Source: Candidatus Zixiibacteriota bacterium (lineage in GTDB: Bacteria > Zixibacteria > MSB-5A5 > SM1-73). From it: 23,410 nucleotides of DNA. The translations under genes and the position numbers were made by a program. The stretch lies in the NCBI GenBank assembly GCA_029933635.1, contig JAOZNS010000013.1:297-23706 (forward strand). Direction: 5' to 3'. Below are positions 16,002 to 23,401 of the stretch, one piece after another (positions within the stretch are counted from its first letter, which is position 1; the number at the start of each line of letters is the position of its first letter). The notes beneath the pieces were generated by a model. That model did not search any database, was not told the origin of the DNA, and saw nothing but the letters and a program-made list of their open reading frames with translations.

Positions 16002-18599
16002 CTATTCCTCTACCCTTCTTTTCAGCTCAGCCAGTTTGTTCAATGCTTCTATCGGAGTAAGTTTATTTAAATTAAGTTTTTTTAGCTCCTCTACAATAAG
16101 ATCATCCTTGGCGGAAAATATGCTGAGCTGATAGCTGACCTGCTGTGGAGCGGTTTTCTTCAGCCCAGGGGAAGAGAGCCCTCCTGCCTCCAGATCTGCC
16201 AAAATCTTTTTGGCTCTTTTTAAGACCTGCGGAGGAACTCCGGCCAATCTGGCCACATGAATCCCATAGCTGTCATCACATCCGCCTGGAACGATCTTTC
16301 TTAAAAATATTATCTCATCCTCCCATTGCTTTACCGCCACCTGATAATTCTTAACCCGGGGTAAGGACTTCGCCAGCTCAGTTAGCTCATGATAATGGGT
16401 GGCAAACAATGTCTTTGCCGAGACCCCGGGATGATTATGAATGTATTCGGCAACCGCCCATGCAATGGAGAGACCGTCGAAGGTTGAGGTGCCCCGTCCC
16501 ACCTCATCCAGAAGGATCAGGCTTTTAGGGGTGGCATTGTTTAAGATGTTTGCCGTCTCCATCATCTCCACCAAGAAGGTGCTTTGTCCCATAGTAAGAT
16601 AATCTGTGCCCCCCACCCGGGTGAAGACTCTGTCCACCACCCCGATCTGGGCTGATTTGGCGGGAACGAATGAGCCCATCTGAGCTAACAGGACGATCAA
16701 ACCCACCTGTCTGAGGTAGGTGGACTTTCCAGCCATGTTGGGACCGGTGATAATGTGGATCTGCTCATTTTGTCGGTCCAGCTTGGTGCTGTTGGGAACG
16801 AAGCTTCCTGGCTCCAGGATGTTCTCAATCACCGGATGTCGTCCATCCTCTATTATGATCTCGTCTCTTGAATTTACCTCCGGTCGCACATAGTTGAATT
16901 TCTCCGCCACCTCCCTTAGATTCAACAAGACATCCAAAATCGCCACCAGCTCAGCGGTTTTTTGAATTCTTTGCGTTTGTTCTGCCACCTTTCCCCTTAC
17001 TTGCAGAAACAGATCATGTTCCAGCGCAAAGATCTTCTCCTCTGCCCCCAAGATATATGCCTCTTTCTCCTTGAGCTCAGGGGTGACAAACCTTTCCGCT
17101 CCGACCATAGTTTGTTTTCGAATATACTCCGGGGGCACCTTAGGAAGATGTGGTTTTGTTACCTCGATGAAATAGCCGAAAACCTTGTTAAAACCCACCT
17201 TCAGAGAGGAAATGCCAGTTCTTTTCCTTTCCTGCTCCTGCAAGCCGGCTATCCACTGCTTGCTATCCTTTATCCTCTCTTTCAAATCATCCAACTCGGA
17301 GCAGAATCCAGACTTTATGATTCCCCCCTCCGTTGGGACCAAAGGAGGATCATCCACTATGGAGTCTTCGATCAGGCTAACCAAATCGTGGGTATCGGGA
17401 AGGTTCTCTTTTATGAAATCCAACAGATTAGATTTAACATCTTGTAAAATTGATTTTATTTCCGGTATCTGAGCTAAGGAGTCTTTTATCCAGACCAAAT
17501 CCTTGGGACTTGCCCTGCCACATCCAATCTTTCCAGAAAGTCTTTCCAAATCGGATATCTTCTTGATCCTCTCCCCCAGCTCAAAGGATAAGTCTTTATT
17601 TTTGATCAGCTCCTCAATCGCCTCCTGTCTTTGTTTTATCTTTTCCACATTGAGTAAGGGTCGAATGATCCACCCTTTTAAAAGCCGCGCCCCCATGGCG
17701 GTTTTAGTTCTGTTCAGCAAGGAAAAAAGTGTAGGTCCTTTTTCTCCGCTCCTTAAAGGAACCAAAAGCTCCAAGTTGCGGATGGTGTTGGCATCCAAAA
17801 ACATCATCTCATCCGCAGAGAAAGGTGAAATTTTGTTAATATGAGAGAGGAGCGGTTTTTTGGTCTGCTTTAGGTATGCCAAGATAGCCCCCGCGGCGGA
17901 GATTCCCAGCCTCATTCCCTGACAGCCGAATCCATCCAAGGAACTCACCTGTAGGTGCTCGATCAAAAGCTGATGGGCAAAGTCGTGATCGAACTTCCAT
18001 CCCTCCAGAGGAGTCAAGGCCACTTCTCCCATAAAGGACCGTAATTTTTTTATCTTTCCTTCTGACCAGCCATCGGATATTATGATCTCTGAAGGCGAAA
18101 GCACCTTAAGCCTTTCCAGAACTTTCAATTCCTCTCCCTGATCCAGTTTGAACTCTCCGGTTGTAAGATCTAAAACGGAGAGGCCCATCTTCTCTTCATC
18201 TTCTGAAAGGCTGGCTAAGTAGTTGGCTTCGGTTCCTTCGATCACACCATCAATGGTAACGGTTCCAGGTGTGATAATCTCCACCACATCTCTTTTGACA
18301 ATTCCTTTTGCCTGTTTTGGATCTTCCACCTGCTCACACACCACCACCTTCTTTCCAGCCTTTAGAAGCTTGGAAAGATACTTATCTGCCGCATGGTAAG
18401 GAATCCCGGCTAAGGGAATCTTCTCCCCTTTGATTTTTCCTCTGGAGGTTAAGGCGATGCCCAATATCTGAGAGGCGACCTTGGCATCATCGCCGAACAT
18501 CTCATAGAAGTCGCCCATGCGAAAGAAAACGATCTCCTCCGGATACTGACTTTTGATCTTGAAATATTGACGCATCAAGGGGGTGATGTCTTCTGTCAT
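16002..18599 (-). CDS. mutS: DNA mismatch repair protein MutS
   Basis: Mismatch recognition ATPase. The 865-residue product has the full MutS form: N-terminal mismatch-binding domain with the Phe-x-Glu motif (Phe31, Glu33 in MGDFYEMFGDDA), connector, lever and clamp regions (YFIEVTKPH), and the C-terminal ATPase with Walker A GPNMAGKST (619-627), Walker B LILLDEVGRGTSTFDG, and FATHYHEL. The Phe-x-Glu motif marks it as a true MutS1, not MutS2. The ATG at 18599 gives the usual start (MTEDITPLMRQYFKIK), but no Shine-Dalgarno site is visible. It is preceded by a 514-base non-coding region and followed by the TPR gene and mutL. Confidence 0.97.
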   Translation of the reverse strand: MTEDITPLMRQYFKIKSQYPEEIVFFRMGDFYEMFGDDAKVASQILGIALTSRGKIKGEKIPLAGIPYHAADKYLSKLLKAGKKVVVCEQVEDPKQAKGIVKRDVVEIITPGTVTIDGVIEGTEANYLASLSEDEEKMGLSVLDLTTGEFKLDQGEELKVLERLKVLSPSEIIISDGWSEGKIKKLRSFMGEVALTPLEGWKFDHDFAHQLLIEHLQVSSLDGFGCQGMRLGISAAGAILAYLKQTKKPLLSHINKISPFSADEMMFLDANTIRNLELLVPLRSGEKGPTLFSLLNRTKTAMGARLLKGWIIRPLLNVEKIKQRQEAIEELIKNKDLSFELGERIKKISDLERLSGKIGCGRASPKDLVWIKDSLAQIPEIKSILQDVKSNLLDFIKENLPDTHDLVSLIEDSIVDDPPLVPTEGGIIKSGFCSELDDLKERIKDSKQWIAGLQEQERKRTGISSLKVGFNKVFGYFIEVTKPHLPKVPPEYIRKQTMVGAERFVTPELKEKEAYILGAEEKIFALEHDLFLQVRGKVAEQTQRIQKTAELVAILDVLLNLREVAEKFNYVRPEVNSRDEIIIEDGRHPVIENILEPGSFVPNSTKLDRQNEQIHIITGPNMAGKSTYLRQVGLIVLLAQMGSFVPAKSAQIGVVDRVFTRVGGTDYLTMGQSTFLVEMMETANILNNATPKSLILLDEVGRGTSTFDGLSIAWAVAEYIHNHPGVSAKTLFATHYHELTELAKSLPRVKNYQVAVKQWEDEIIFLRKIVPGGCDDSYGIHVARLAGVPPQVLKRAKKILADLEAGGLSSPGLKKTAPQQVSYQLSIFSAKDDLIVEELKKLNLNKLTPIEALNKLAELKRRVEE

Positions 18600-18739
18600 A
18601 GCAATTAACGATAACGAGAGGTTTTGTCAGGAACGAATTAAATTGGTGTTTAGCCTTTCGGCTTCTCAAAAAGTCTGCACCCGAGAGTGATAAATTTCCG
18701 TCCCACTTATCTATGACATAAATCCAGGATACTGTAGTG

Positions 18740-18755
18740 GCTCAATTTATTGAGC
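18740..18755. repeat. Stem-loop GCTCAAT-TT-ATTGAGC
   Basis: Two perfect 7-bp arms with two central T. It has the same 7-2-7 form as the neighbouring element at 18767-18792 but a different sequence. Confidence 0.5.
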
Positions 18756-18766
18756 ATCCTCGTCAC

Positions 18767-18792
18767 TGTGCCTGATAAATCGGGCAATCACA
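18767..18792 (-). repeat. Bulged stem-loop repeat, copy 1
   Basis: On the minus strand this reads TGTG-ATT-GCCCGAT-TT-ATCAGGC-ACA. It matches the element at 20797-20824 (plus strand) nearly base for base, including the one-sided bulge between the GTG and GCC parts. The stem is 7 bp with one G-U or mismatch, then the bulge, then an outer TGTG/CACA stem. Arms, loop and bulge are all kept, which suggests a dispersed REP-like element. Confidence 0.6.
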
Positions 18793-19113
18793 TATGGTGA
18801 GTAAATTTATATTACGAAGCACTGGAGAATAAATTGTGCCTAAAACAGCCAGTTAGAGACTTAGCTCTGCCAAAACGAACAATCAAAAGCTCTGTGTTTT
18901 TTCCTCTTGCCTGAGAGAGCCGGATATTTGATCCGATCCACCTCATAAGTCAAATGGCTCAAAAGAAAGGTCGTCCGTTAAACAAAACTCACTTTGCTGA
19001 TAACCTTTTATACCATCATCCTAAGTTTGAGCAATATTGATGACAAGGGAAAAGTTCAATGTACATGAAAAGAAGAAGTACTGGATGCACCCTCTGCAGG
19101 TGGATTTCTTCTT

Positions 19114-20271
19114 TCATGGCTTCAGGATGTCAAACGAATTCCAGGACTTACATGACGGGCATCTCCAGAGAGGCTCTGAGGATTTGTAGCCGCAAAGGCG
19201 ACAGGTAAATTCTTTTTTGACCGGGGGAAAACTTTCGATTATATCATCCAGAAGCTCAATTGACTTATCCTTGCGGTCTCGCAAAAGATAAAGCTTAGCT
19301 AAGCTCAACTTGGCAGATAAAAATGTCGGATCCGCATCGAGAATCTGATTATAGCTCTCAATTGCTGACTCCAGCATCCCCTTTTTTTCATATATCTTAG
19401 CTATGGAAAAGAGAGCATAGGTATTCTGGGGATTTTGGGTTAGCATCTTATCATAAATTTCCGGAATATCGCCATATTCTCCCAGCTCGAACAAGGTCTT
19501 CTCCAGCTTGTCGAAAACTAAATATCCCGCCTCTGGCACCACCTCCAGAAGTTTTTTCCAGTATTCCACCGCATCGGAAAGCCTTTGTTCCTGATGGTAA
19601 GCCTCTCCCAGATAAACATAAGCCGGGACACAACCTTCGTCATAATTTAAGGCTTCCTTGTAAGCAACCCTGGCTTTATGAAGTTCCCCTTTTTCTGCCC
19701 GTTTTTTGCCCCAGAGAACCTTATAGAGTGCCAAAATCTTTTGAGTTTTCTGTTTTTCTTCTCTGCTTAAGATCTTCTTCCTTAGCTCAAAGGCTTGTTC
19801 CCATCTTTCGGTCTCCTCATATTCGGACAGCAGTCTTAAGCCCACCTGTTCATCCTTATCTGAAGCTTTGTATAGCTCCTCTAAAACAGATATGGCTTTC
19901 TCATGATTTCCGAAAGCGGAATAGTCCTCCGCCAAACTTTTGAAAATCTCATCTTTTTCTTCCGGGGAAAGGGAGGGACGAAGGGTAAGCTCCCTGTGAA
20001 TCTGTAAGGCTTTTTGGTATCTTTTATTTTTCCTGAAGAGATCCCCCAGCTTCAGATAAGCATCCACGTTCTCCGGATCCTTTTGAGCCACCTCTTTAAA
20101 CTTCTGGAAAGCCACCTTCTCCTTTCCGGATAGGAGCGCCTTCAGGGCATCAATGTAAAGCTGGGGGGAGACCTTTCTTTTTTCCCTTTTCGCCTTTGAC
20201 CAGAAAAAAGCCATCACCACAAATACTATGACGAAAGCCAAAATAATGGAAAGTAAATGACCCGGGCTCAA
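19114..20271 (-). CDS. lapB: LPS assembly protein LapB (YciM)
   Basis: LapB recruits LpxC to FtsH for degradation in Gram-negative bacteria, limiting LPS synthesis. The 385-residue product has an N-terminal membrane segment (about 5-25), a juxtamembrane basic stretch, a series of TPR units (about 40-350, for example DAYLKLGDLFRKNKRYQKAL and TYALFSIAKIYEKKGMLES), and a C-terminal rubredoxin-like metal site with two CxxC pairs: CRLCGY and WRCPSC. That set of parts is diagnostic. The start is a TTG at 20271 with GGAGG seven bases upstream (GGAGGTGAAAAATTG); no ATG fits better. It follows lapA by 56 bases. Confidence 0.93.
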   Translation of the reverse strand: MSPGHLLSIILAFVIVFVVMAFFWSKAKREKRKVSPQLYIDALKALLSGKEKVAFQKFKEVAQKDPENVDAYLKLGDLFRKNKRYQKALQIHRELTLRPSLSPEEKDEIFKSLAEDYSAFGNHEKAISVLEELYKASDKDEQVGLRLLSEYEETERWEQAFELRKKILSREEKQKTQKILALYKVLWGKKRAEKGELHKARVAYKEALNYDEGCVPAYVYLGEAYHQEQRLSDAVEYWKKLLEVVPEAGYLVFDKLEKTLFELGEYGDIPEIYDKMLTQNPQNTYALFSIAKIYEKKGMLESAIESYNQILDADPTFLSAKLSLAKLYLLRDRKDKSIELLDDIIESFPPVKKEFTCRLCGYKSSEPLWRCPSCKSWNSFDILKP

Positions 20272-20327
20272 TTTTTCACCTCCATCGGCTCACAAAGCGC
20301 TTCTTGGGCATGGCCAGATTACAGAAT

Positions 20328-20627
20328 CTATTTTTCCTCTTCCTCCAGCGGAAGGTTACGCAGAGCGGTGATCTCGTCCATAAGCTTTTGATTTTCCCTT
20401 CTCTGATTTCTGAGCTCAGAATACATCTTAAAATAATATCCGATCCCCAAGGCAAAGGAGATGAGCATTCCCACCACCAACGCCCAGAACGCAACAAAAA
20501 TCATGGGTATATCGAAATATTGCTTGCCGTAAAGATTAACCGAGACGGTCTGGTCTGAGTTATAGATGGCGAACCCAACTATCAAAACAATAAGCACTAT
20601 GATCACCAGAGTTCTCAATATCCACAT
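20328..20627 (-). CDS. lapA: LapA-domain (DUF1049) inner-membrane protein
   Basis: Small partner of LapB in the LpxC control pathway. From ATG 20627 the product has 99 residues: a first membrane segment (about 2-21, WILRTLVIIVLIVLIVGFA), the LapA signature NSDQTVSVNLYG, a second membrane segment (about 43-65), and a short charged helical tail likely to be coiled coil. The start is fixed by GGAGGAATT immediately before ATG 20627; a longer frame reaching 20690 would cross the promoter and adds a non-membrane leader foreign to the family. It is followed by lapB, the usual gene pair. Confidence 0.9.
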   Translation of the reverse strand: MWILRTLVIIVLIVLIVGFAIYNSDQTVSVNLYGKQYFDIPMIFVAFWALVVGMLISFALGIGYYFKMYSELRNQRRENQKLMDEITALRNLPLEEEEK

Positions 20628-20661
20628 AATTCCTCCTGTTCCAAGACTTTTTTCTTGGTGA

Positions 20662-20690
20662 AAGCTAATATATCGAATAGATGTTGTCAA
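20662..20690 (-). promoter_or_regulatory. Candidate promoter for lapA-lapB
   Basis: The minus strand has a perfect TTGACA (20685-20690), a 17-base spacer, and TAGCTT (20662-20667), which keeps the three most conserved -10 positions. The start site would fall about 30 bases before the lapA ATG. Confidence 0.5.
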
Positions 20691-20796
20691 TCAAAAAGTT
20701 AGAATCTTCACCATTTCGGTTAAAGGAATTTTTTGCAGTCGGCGTAATGATTACCTCATCATTTCTCTTCCCTCTCCACAAAGAGGCTGTGTCGCC

Positions 20797-20824
20797 GTGT
20801 AATTGCCTGATTTATCAGGCACAC
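20797..20824 (+). repeat. Bulged stem-loop repeat, copy 2
   Basis: Plus strand GTGT-AATT-GCCTGAT-TT-ATCAGGC-ACAC. The 7-bp inner stem and 4-bp outer stem are perfect, with AATT bulged on one side only. It is the counterpart, in opposite orientation, of 18767-18792. Confidence 0.65.
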
Positions 20825-20900
20825 AAAAATACCCAATGAATTTAGAAACTACGACATATTGCATATGAGCTTTTTCCATTAGGATTATGACCACTGTTGT

Positions 20901-20922
20901 ATCGGGATTTTGTAATCCCGAT
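20901..20922. repeat. Stem-loop ATCGGGATT-TTGT-AATCCCGAT
   Basis: Perfect 9-bp arms and a 4-base loop; G-C and G-T pairs can extend the stem by two or three. No T run follows on either strand, which argues against a terminator. Confidence 0.55.
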
Positions 20923-20951
20923 GCGGAGCTTTATCTCATCCGGGCATAGCC

Positions 20952-20970
20952 CCGGAAAAACAATTTCCGG
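20952..20970. repeat. Stem-loop CCGGAAA-AACAA-TTTCCGG
   Basis: Perfect 7-bp arms and a 5-base loop, 30 bases from the previous stem-loop. No adjacent T run. Confidence 0.5.
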
Positions 20971-21060
20971 ACGCAACGTAAACCTCACCCCTCAACTGTC
21001 AAACGATATTAACGTTAAGAGCACCTCTTTTGAAATTTGCCCGGTTCATGAAAATAGCAA

Positions 21061-21079
21061 AGCCTCCAACAAGGAGGCT
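21061..21079 (-). terminator. Likely terminator of the secreted-protein gene
   Basis: Perfect 7-bp arms AGCCTCC / GGAGGCT around a 5-base loop. On the minus strand the stem is followed by TTTGCTATTTTC, a T-rich tail, about 55 bases past the stop at 21134. Confidence 0.5.
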
Positions 21080-21133
21080 CTGTCAGGTGAGAGAGATAAA
21101 AAGAAATGCAAAAAAAATTTGATGATGGGCTGG

Positions 21134-21811
21134 TCATGGATCTTGCAGAAATTTCCAGGAGCTGAGTATCTTCTGAAACTCTGAATTGGTAGGATAATAG
21201 AATTCACGTTCGCAGGAGAACTGCACCACATAGATGTTTTTTCCCTTCTTGAACAGAATAACGTGTCCCGCTAAGAAATCTTGGATGATCACCTGACTTC
21301 CATAGATTGGGTCTCTCACCCTTATATCTTCTCCGGTCCTCTTATAAGGTTGTTTTAAGGTATAATCTCTGGCTGGCACGCTATCGATCATCACATCCTG
21401 AATCTCCAGACATTCCGACTGAGGAACAAGATCCAGTTTTAGCATAAACTCATCTCTATTTTGCAGAAGCTTCCCCTTTCCCTCTCCCAAGAGACTTTCC
21501 TCCACTTGCTTCAAAGAAAGCGAGGTGGTGTCTGCCAGGACCAAAATGGTGGGAATCGATGTGGTATATTGTGACGCACCGGGAATGGTGCTCACCTTAT
21601 AATTCTTCTGGGTCATGATCACCCGAACCAAGGATGGCTCCTTTTGGCTTTTCACCTTCCAGTTCTTAAGCCCGGTGATTTGAAAGCCGAACTTAGAATC
21701 GGTGTAAACATTTTTTTTCACTTCCCCGGTTTTTTTCGACTTCCCATAGGAACCCACAGCACCGAGAGCTAATAGGAGAAAGCTCAGGGTTAAAATCGAA
21801 ATCTTTTTCAT
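21134..21811 (-). CDS. Secreted protein of unknown function
   Basis: I do not recognise this gene. The 225-residue product has a Sec signal peptide (about 1-23, MKKISILTLSFLLLALGAVG then SYG before Lys), so it should be periplasmic or exported. The mature part begins with NVYTDSKFGFQITGLKNWKVK, a pattern found in PsbP-like or DUF1795-type folds (a beta strand with FGF...W), and later has FKKGKNIYVVQFSC and FQKILSSWKFL, which also close such domains. That assignment is inference from pattern only. The ATG at 21811 has GGAG six bases upstream. It stands alone, with its own probable promoter (21916-21921) and terminator (21061-21079). Confidence 0.8.
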   Translation of the reverse strand: MKKISILTLSFLLLALGAVGSYGKSKKTGEVKKNVYTDSKFGFQITGLKNWKVKSQKEPSLVRVIMTQKNYKVSTIPGASQYTTSIPTILVLADTTSLSLKQVEESLLGEGKGKLLQNRDEFMLKLDLVPQSECLEIQDVMIDSVPARDYTLKQPYKRTGEDIRVRDPIYGSQVIIQDFLAGHVILFKKGKNIYVVQFSCEREFYYPTNSEFQKILSSWKFLQDP

Positions 21812-21858
21812 ATCATACTCCTTACCAAAAAGGGAATCGGAACAGATATCTATCGTTT

Positions 21859-21884
21859 AAAAAATAGCCAAAGGGTTTGGTTAT
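21859..21884 (-). promoter_or_regulatory. Leader hairpin with T run before the secreted-protein gene
   Basis: On the minus strand CCAAA-CCC-TTTGG, extended by ATA/TAT past one mismatch, is followed by six T. It lies between the -10 box at 21916-21921 and the start codon at 21811, where it could act as a weak attenuator. The stem is short, so chance is possible. Confidence 0.25.
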
Positions 21885-21915
21885 GTTAAAATTCCACCTT
21901 AAGGATAAACCACAA

Positions 21916-21921
21916 TATTAT
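21916..21921 (-). promoter_or_regulatory. Candidate -10 box for the secreted-protein gene
   Basis: A perfect TATAAT on the minus strand about 105 bases before the ATG. The nearest -35 match (TTGCAA) is 20 bases away, longer than ideal. Confidence 0.35.
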
Positions 21922-22029
21922 ACAGATTTTTGATCAGAAAAGTTGCAAGAAGTTTTTCTTATGTAAGTTTTACTTTAAGAACCCTATGTGATCCTGCGCC
22001 TCCTCTGATTTTTCAGGGCTAAATTTGTT

Positions 22030-22632
22030 TTAGGCGAGCAAGTGCTTTATTGCCTTTTGAGCGCGGGGGGAAAGATACAGTGAGACAGCCACCCCCAGAA
22101 GAGTTCCGGTGATGATGCGGATCAAGTTGGTGCTCTCTTGTAAATGCAGAATCTGAAGGAGAACATCTATAACCGCCGGAGTTCCCATTATCAGCGCCCA
22201 TTTCAATCTTAGAGGTCTTGTCCGTTTTAAACTTATCCACAGACCGCAAATCAAAACGGAGGAGTAGAAGGCAAAACAGCGGGAACAGATCGCCATCTGA
22301 TTCCCAAAAATGAGAAGGGACCTGGATGCTTTCTGGTGACAGAAAAAACTGTAGAAGCTGTAAAGGATTTTAGAGATCCATGGCTGATTGAGCTTTAAAA
22401 AAAGGGGCGCCTCCACTGCCCCCAGCAGAAATATAAAAAGATGAAAGTTGATTATCCCCAGCCAGTGACGTCTGACAAAATCAAATGTTTTTACACCAAG
22501 CTTATCAGAATAGGTGATAAAGGACCGGCTAAGATGTGAACCTGACAGACCTTCAACCTGTGGGCTGGGTTCCCGGCTCAGGTGCGGAACCCTCTTTTTG
22601 GGTTCTCTCCCCTTCTGTGTAAACTTTTCCAT
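22030..22632 (-). CDS. DUF2085-type membrane protein
   Basis: Small integral membrane protein whose core matches the DUF2085 pattern: a first membrane segment (INFHLFIFLLGAVEAPLFL), then FFCHQKASRSLLIFGNQMAICSRCFAFYSS with the CHQ and CxRC residues, then two more membrane segments and a short basic tail. The function of the family is unknown. The start is uncertain: ATG 22632 gives 200 residues but overlaps the upstream DUF4013 gene by 80 bases; a CTG at 22548, five bases past that gene's stop, would begin just before the domain. No good Shine-Dalgarno site supports either. It is probably translated with the upstream gene. Confidence 0.78.
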   Translation of the reverse strand: MEKFTQKGREPKKRVPHLSREPSPQVEGLSGSHLSRSFITYSDKLGVKTFDFVRRHWLGIINFHLFIFLLGAVEAPLFLKLNQPWISKILYSFYSFFCHQKASRSLLIFGNQMAICSRCFAFYSSVLICGLWISLKRTRPLRLKWALIMGTPAVIDVLLQILHLQESTNLIRIITGTLLGVAVSLYLSPRAQKAIKHLLA

Positions 22633-23182
22633 ACAGGTAATAAATAGCCAAATTCGCCCAGAACATGGAGAAAAATATCCCCACTCCCAGAGCAAGACAA
22701 CCAAAGGAGGCAATTATTTGTAAAGCTATGGTGAGCAAAACCACGATGAGTAAATCGTTAATGTTTTTCTTGATAAAGCCAAAAAGTTCGTTAAAACGAA
22801 ACACCTCCTCAAAGCTTCCCGTCAGGGCATATTTGACCGAGATGTAGGGAAGGACAAACAGCAAAGCCAGAAAATAAAGGGGTCCCAGACAATTTTTTAT
22901 GCAGGGGATGAAAGATAGGATGATCCCTGGTATGCTATAGATGATCACGATGACCAGAAAAACTAAGCCACGGGTAAACTTATCTCCCAGCCTGTCCCAT
23001 TCAGGAAGAGGAATCTCCTTTCCTTGACTTGAGTTTTTAGCCAGCTCTAAAAGATACCCTAAGACGAAAGGGATTCCGACCAAGACCAACGAAAGAAGAT
23101 TAAATATCGCTCCTAAAAGGATTTTCACAGGCCAATTCTTATCTCCGAACATGAAGGAAAACGATTTGGTGAAGTTTATCAT
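22553..23182 (-). CDS. DUF4013-type membrane protein
   Basis: A 209-residue hydrophobic protein with the DUF4013 pattern: a first pair of membrane segments (about 15-48, KILLGAIFNLLSLVLVGIP and beyond), the LPEWDRLGDKFTRGL linker, then further hydrophobic segments (about 70-110 and 135-170) and a charged C-terminus (EGERTQKEGSAPEP). The family's role is unknown. The ATG at 23182 follows AGGAGGGTGGG, a strong ribosome site. It is the first gene of a pair with the DUF2085-type gene, whose frame overlaps its 3' end. Confidence 0.85.
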   Translation of the reverse strand: MINFTKSFSFMFGDKNWPVKILLGAIFNLLSLVLVGIPFVLGYLLELAKNSSQGKEIPLPEWDRLGDKFTRGLVFLVIVIIYSIPGIILSFIPCIKNCLGPLYFLALLFVLPYISVKYALTGSFEEVFRFNELFGFIKKNINDLLIVVLLTIALQIIASFGCLALGVGIFFSMFWANLAIYYLYGKVYTEGERTQKEGSAPEPGTQPTG

Positions 23183-23206
23183 CCCACCCTCCTTAGCAAA
23201 TAGGTT

Positions 23207-23215
23207 AGTATATCA
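23207..23215 (-). promoter_or_regulatory. Extended -10 promoter for the DUF4013 gene
   Basis: The minus strand reads TGATATACT, a TGn extended -10 followed by TATACT, about 25 bases before the ATG. No strong -35 box is seen, as is common for extended -10 promoters. A TATAAT lies a few bases further upstream. Confidence 0.4.
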
Positions 23216-23369
23216 TATTTATTATAGTTATCGAACGCTTCGTTACTTTCTTGACCAGAGTTCCTATGCGCACCCAATCCAGAAATGCATCAAAACTTTA
23301 AGAATTTCGTTACTATTGTTGCGTGACATTAATTGTTGATATCTTGATGTAACCCGTTAACTTCGTAAA

Positions 23370-23401
23370 GCGGGCACCCATGCCCGCCCGATGAAGGCGG
23401 G
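23370..23401. repeat. GC-rich competing stem-loops at the window edge
   Basis: GCGGGCA-CCCA-TGCCCGC (23370-23387) has perfect 7-bp arms. The same CCCGCC bases can instead pair with GGCGGG at 23396-23401. Its GC content stands out from the AT-rich surroundings. The window ends too soon to show what it belongs to. Confidence 0.5.

Larger units (their letters stand above)
18600..19113. other. Non-coding region between lapB and mutS
   Basis: About 510 bases with no credible gene on either strand. It carries two stem-loops (18740-18755 and 18767-18792), one of which recurs at 20797-20824, and a small AGCC-GAAA-GGCT stem on the minus strand near 18655. Minus-strand bases near 18905-18925 read CTCTCTCAGGCAAGAGGA, like the 3' end of a glycine riboswitch, but the rest of that fold is missing. 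I find no strong promoter for mutS. Confidence 0.6.
20691..21133. other. Non-coding region rich in stem-loops
   Basis: About 440 bases between the secreted-protein gene and lapA, with no supportable gene on either strand. Four perfect or near-perfect stem-loops lie in it: 20797-20824, 20901-20922, 20952-20970 and 21061-21079. The density looks like an array of dispersed palindromic elements or the remains of one. Confidence 0.6.

Noticed and set aside
18895..18975. Glycine riboswitch-like 3' end on the minus strand (CTCTCAGGCAAGAGGA)
   Set aside because: The conserved GGAGAG and CCGAAGG core elements are missing upstream, the P1 partner is not found, and the downstream gene is mutS, which is not a glycine-metabolism gene.
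20276..20497. 73-codon minus-strand frame overlapping lapA
   Set aside because: It is an alternate frame of lapA, which has strong family motifs and a strong ribosome site.
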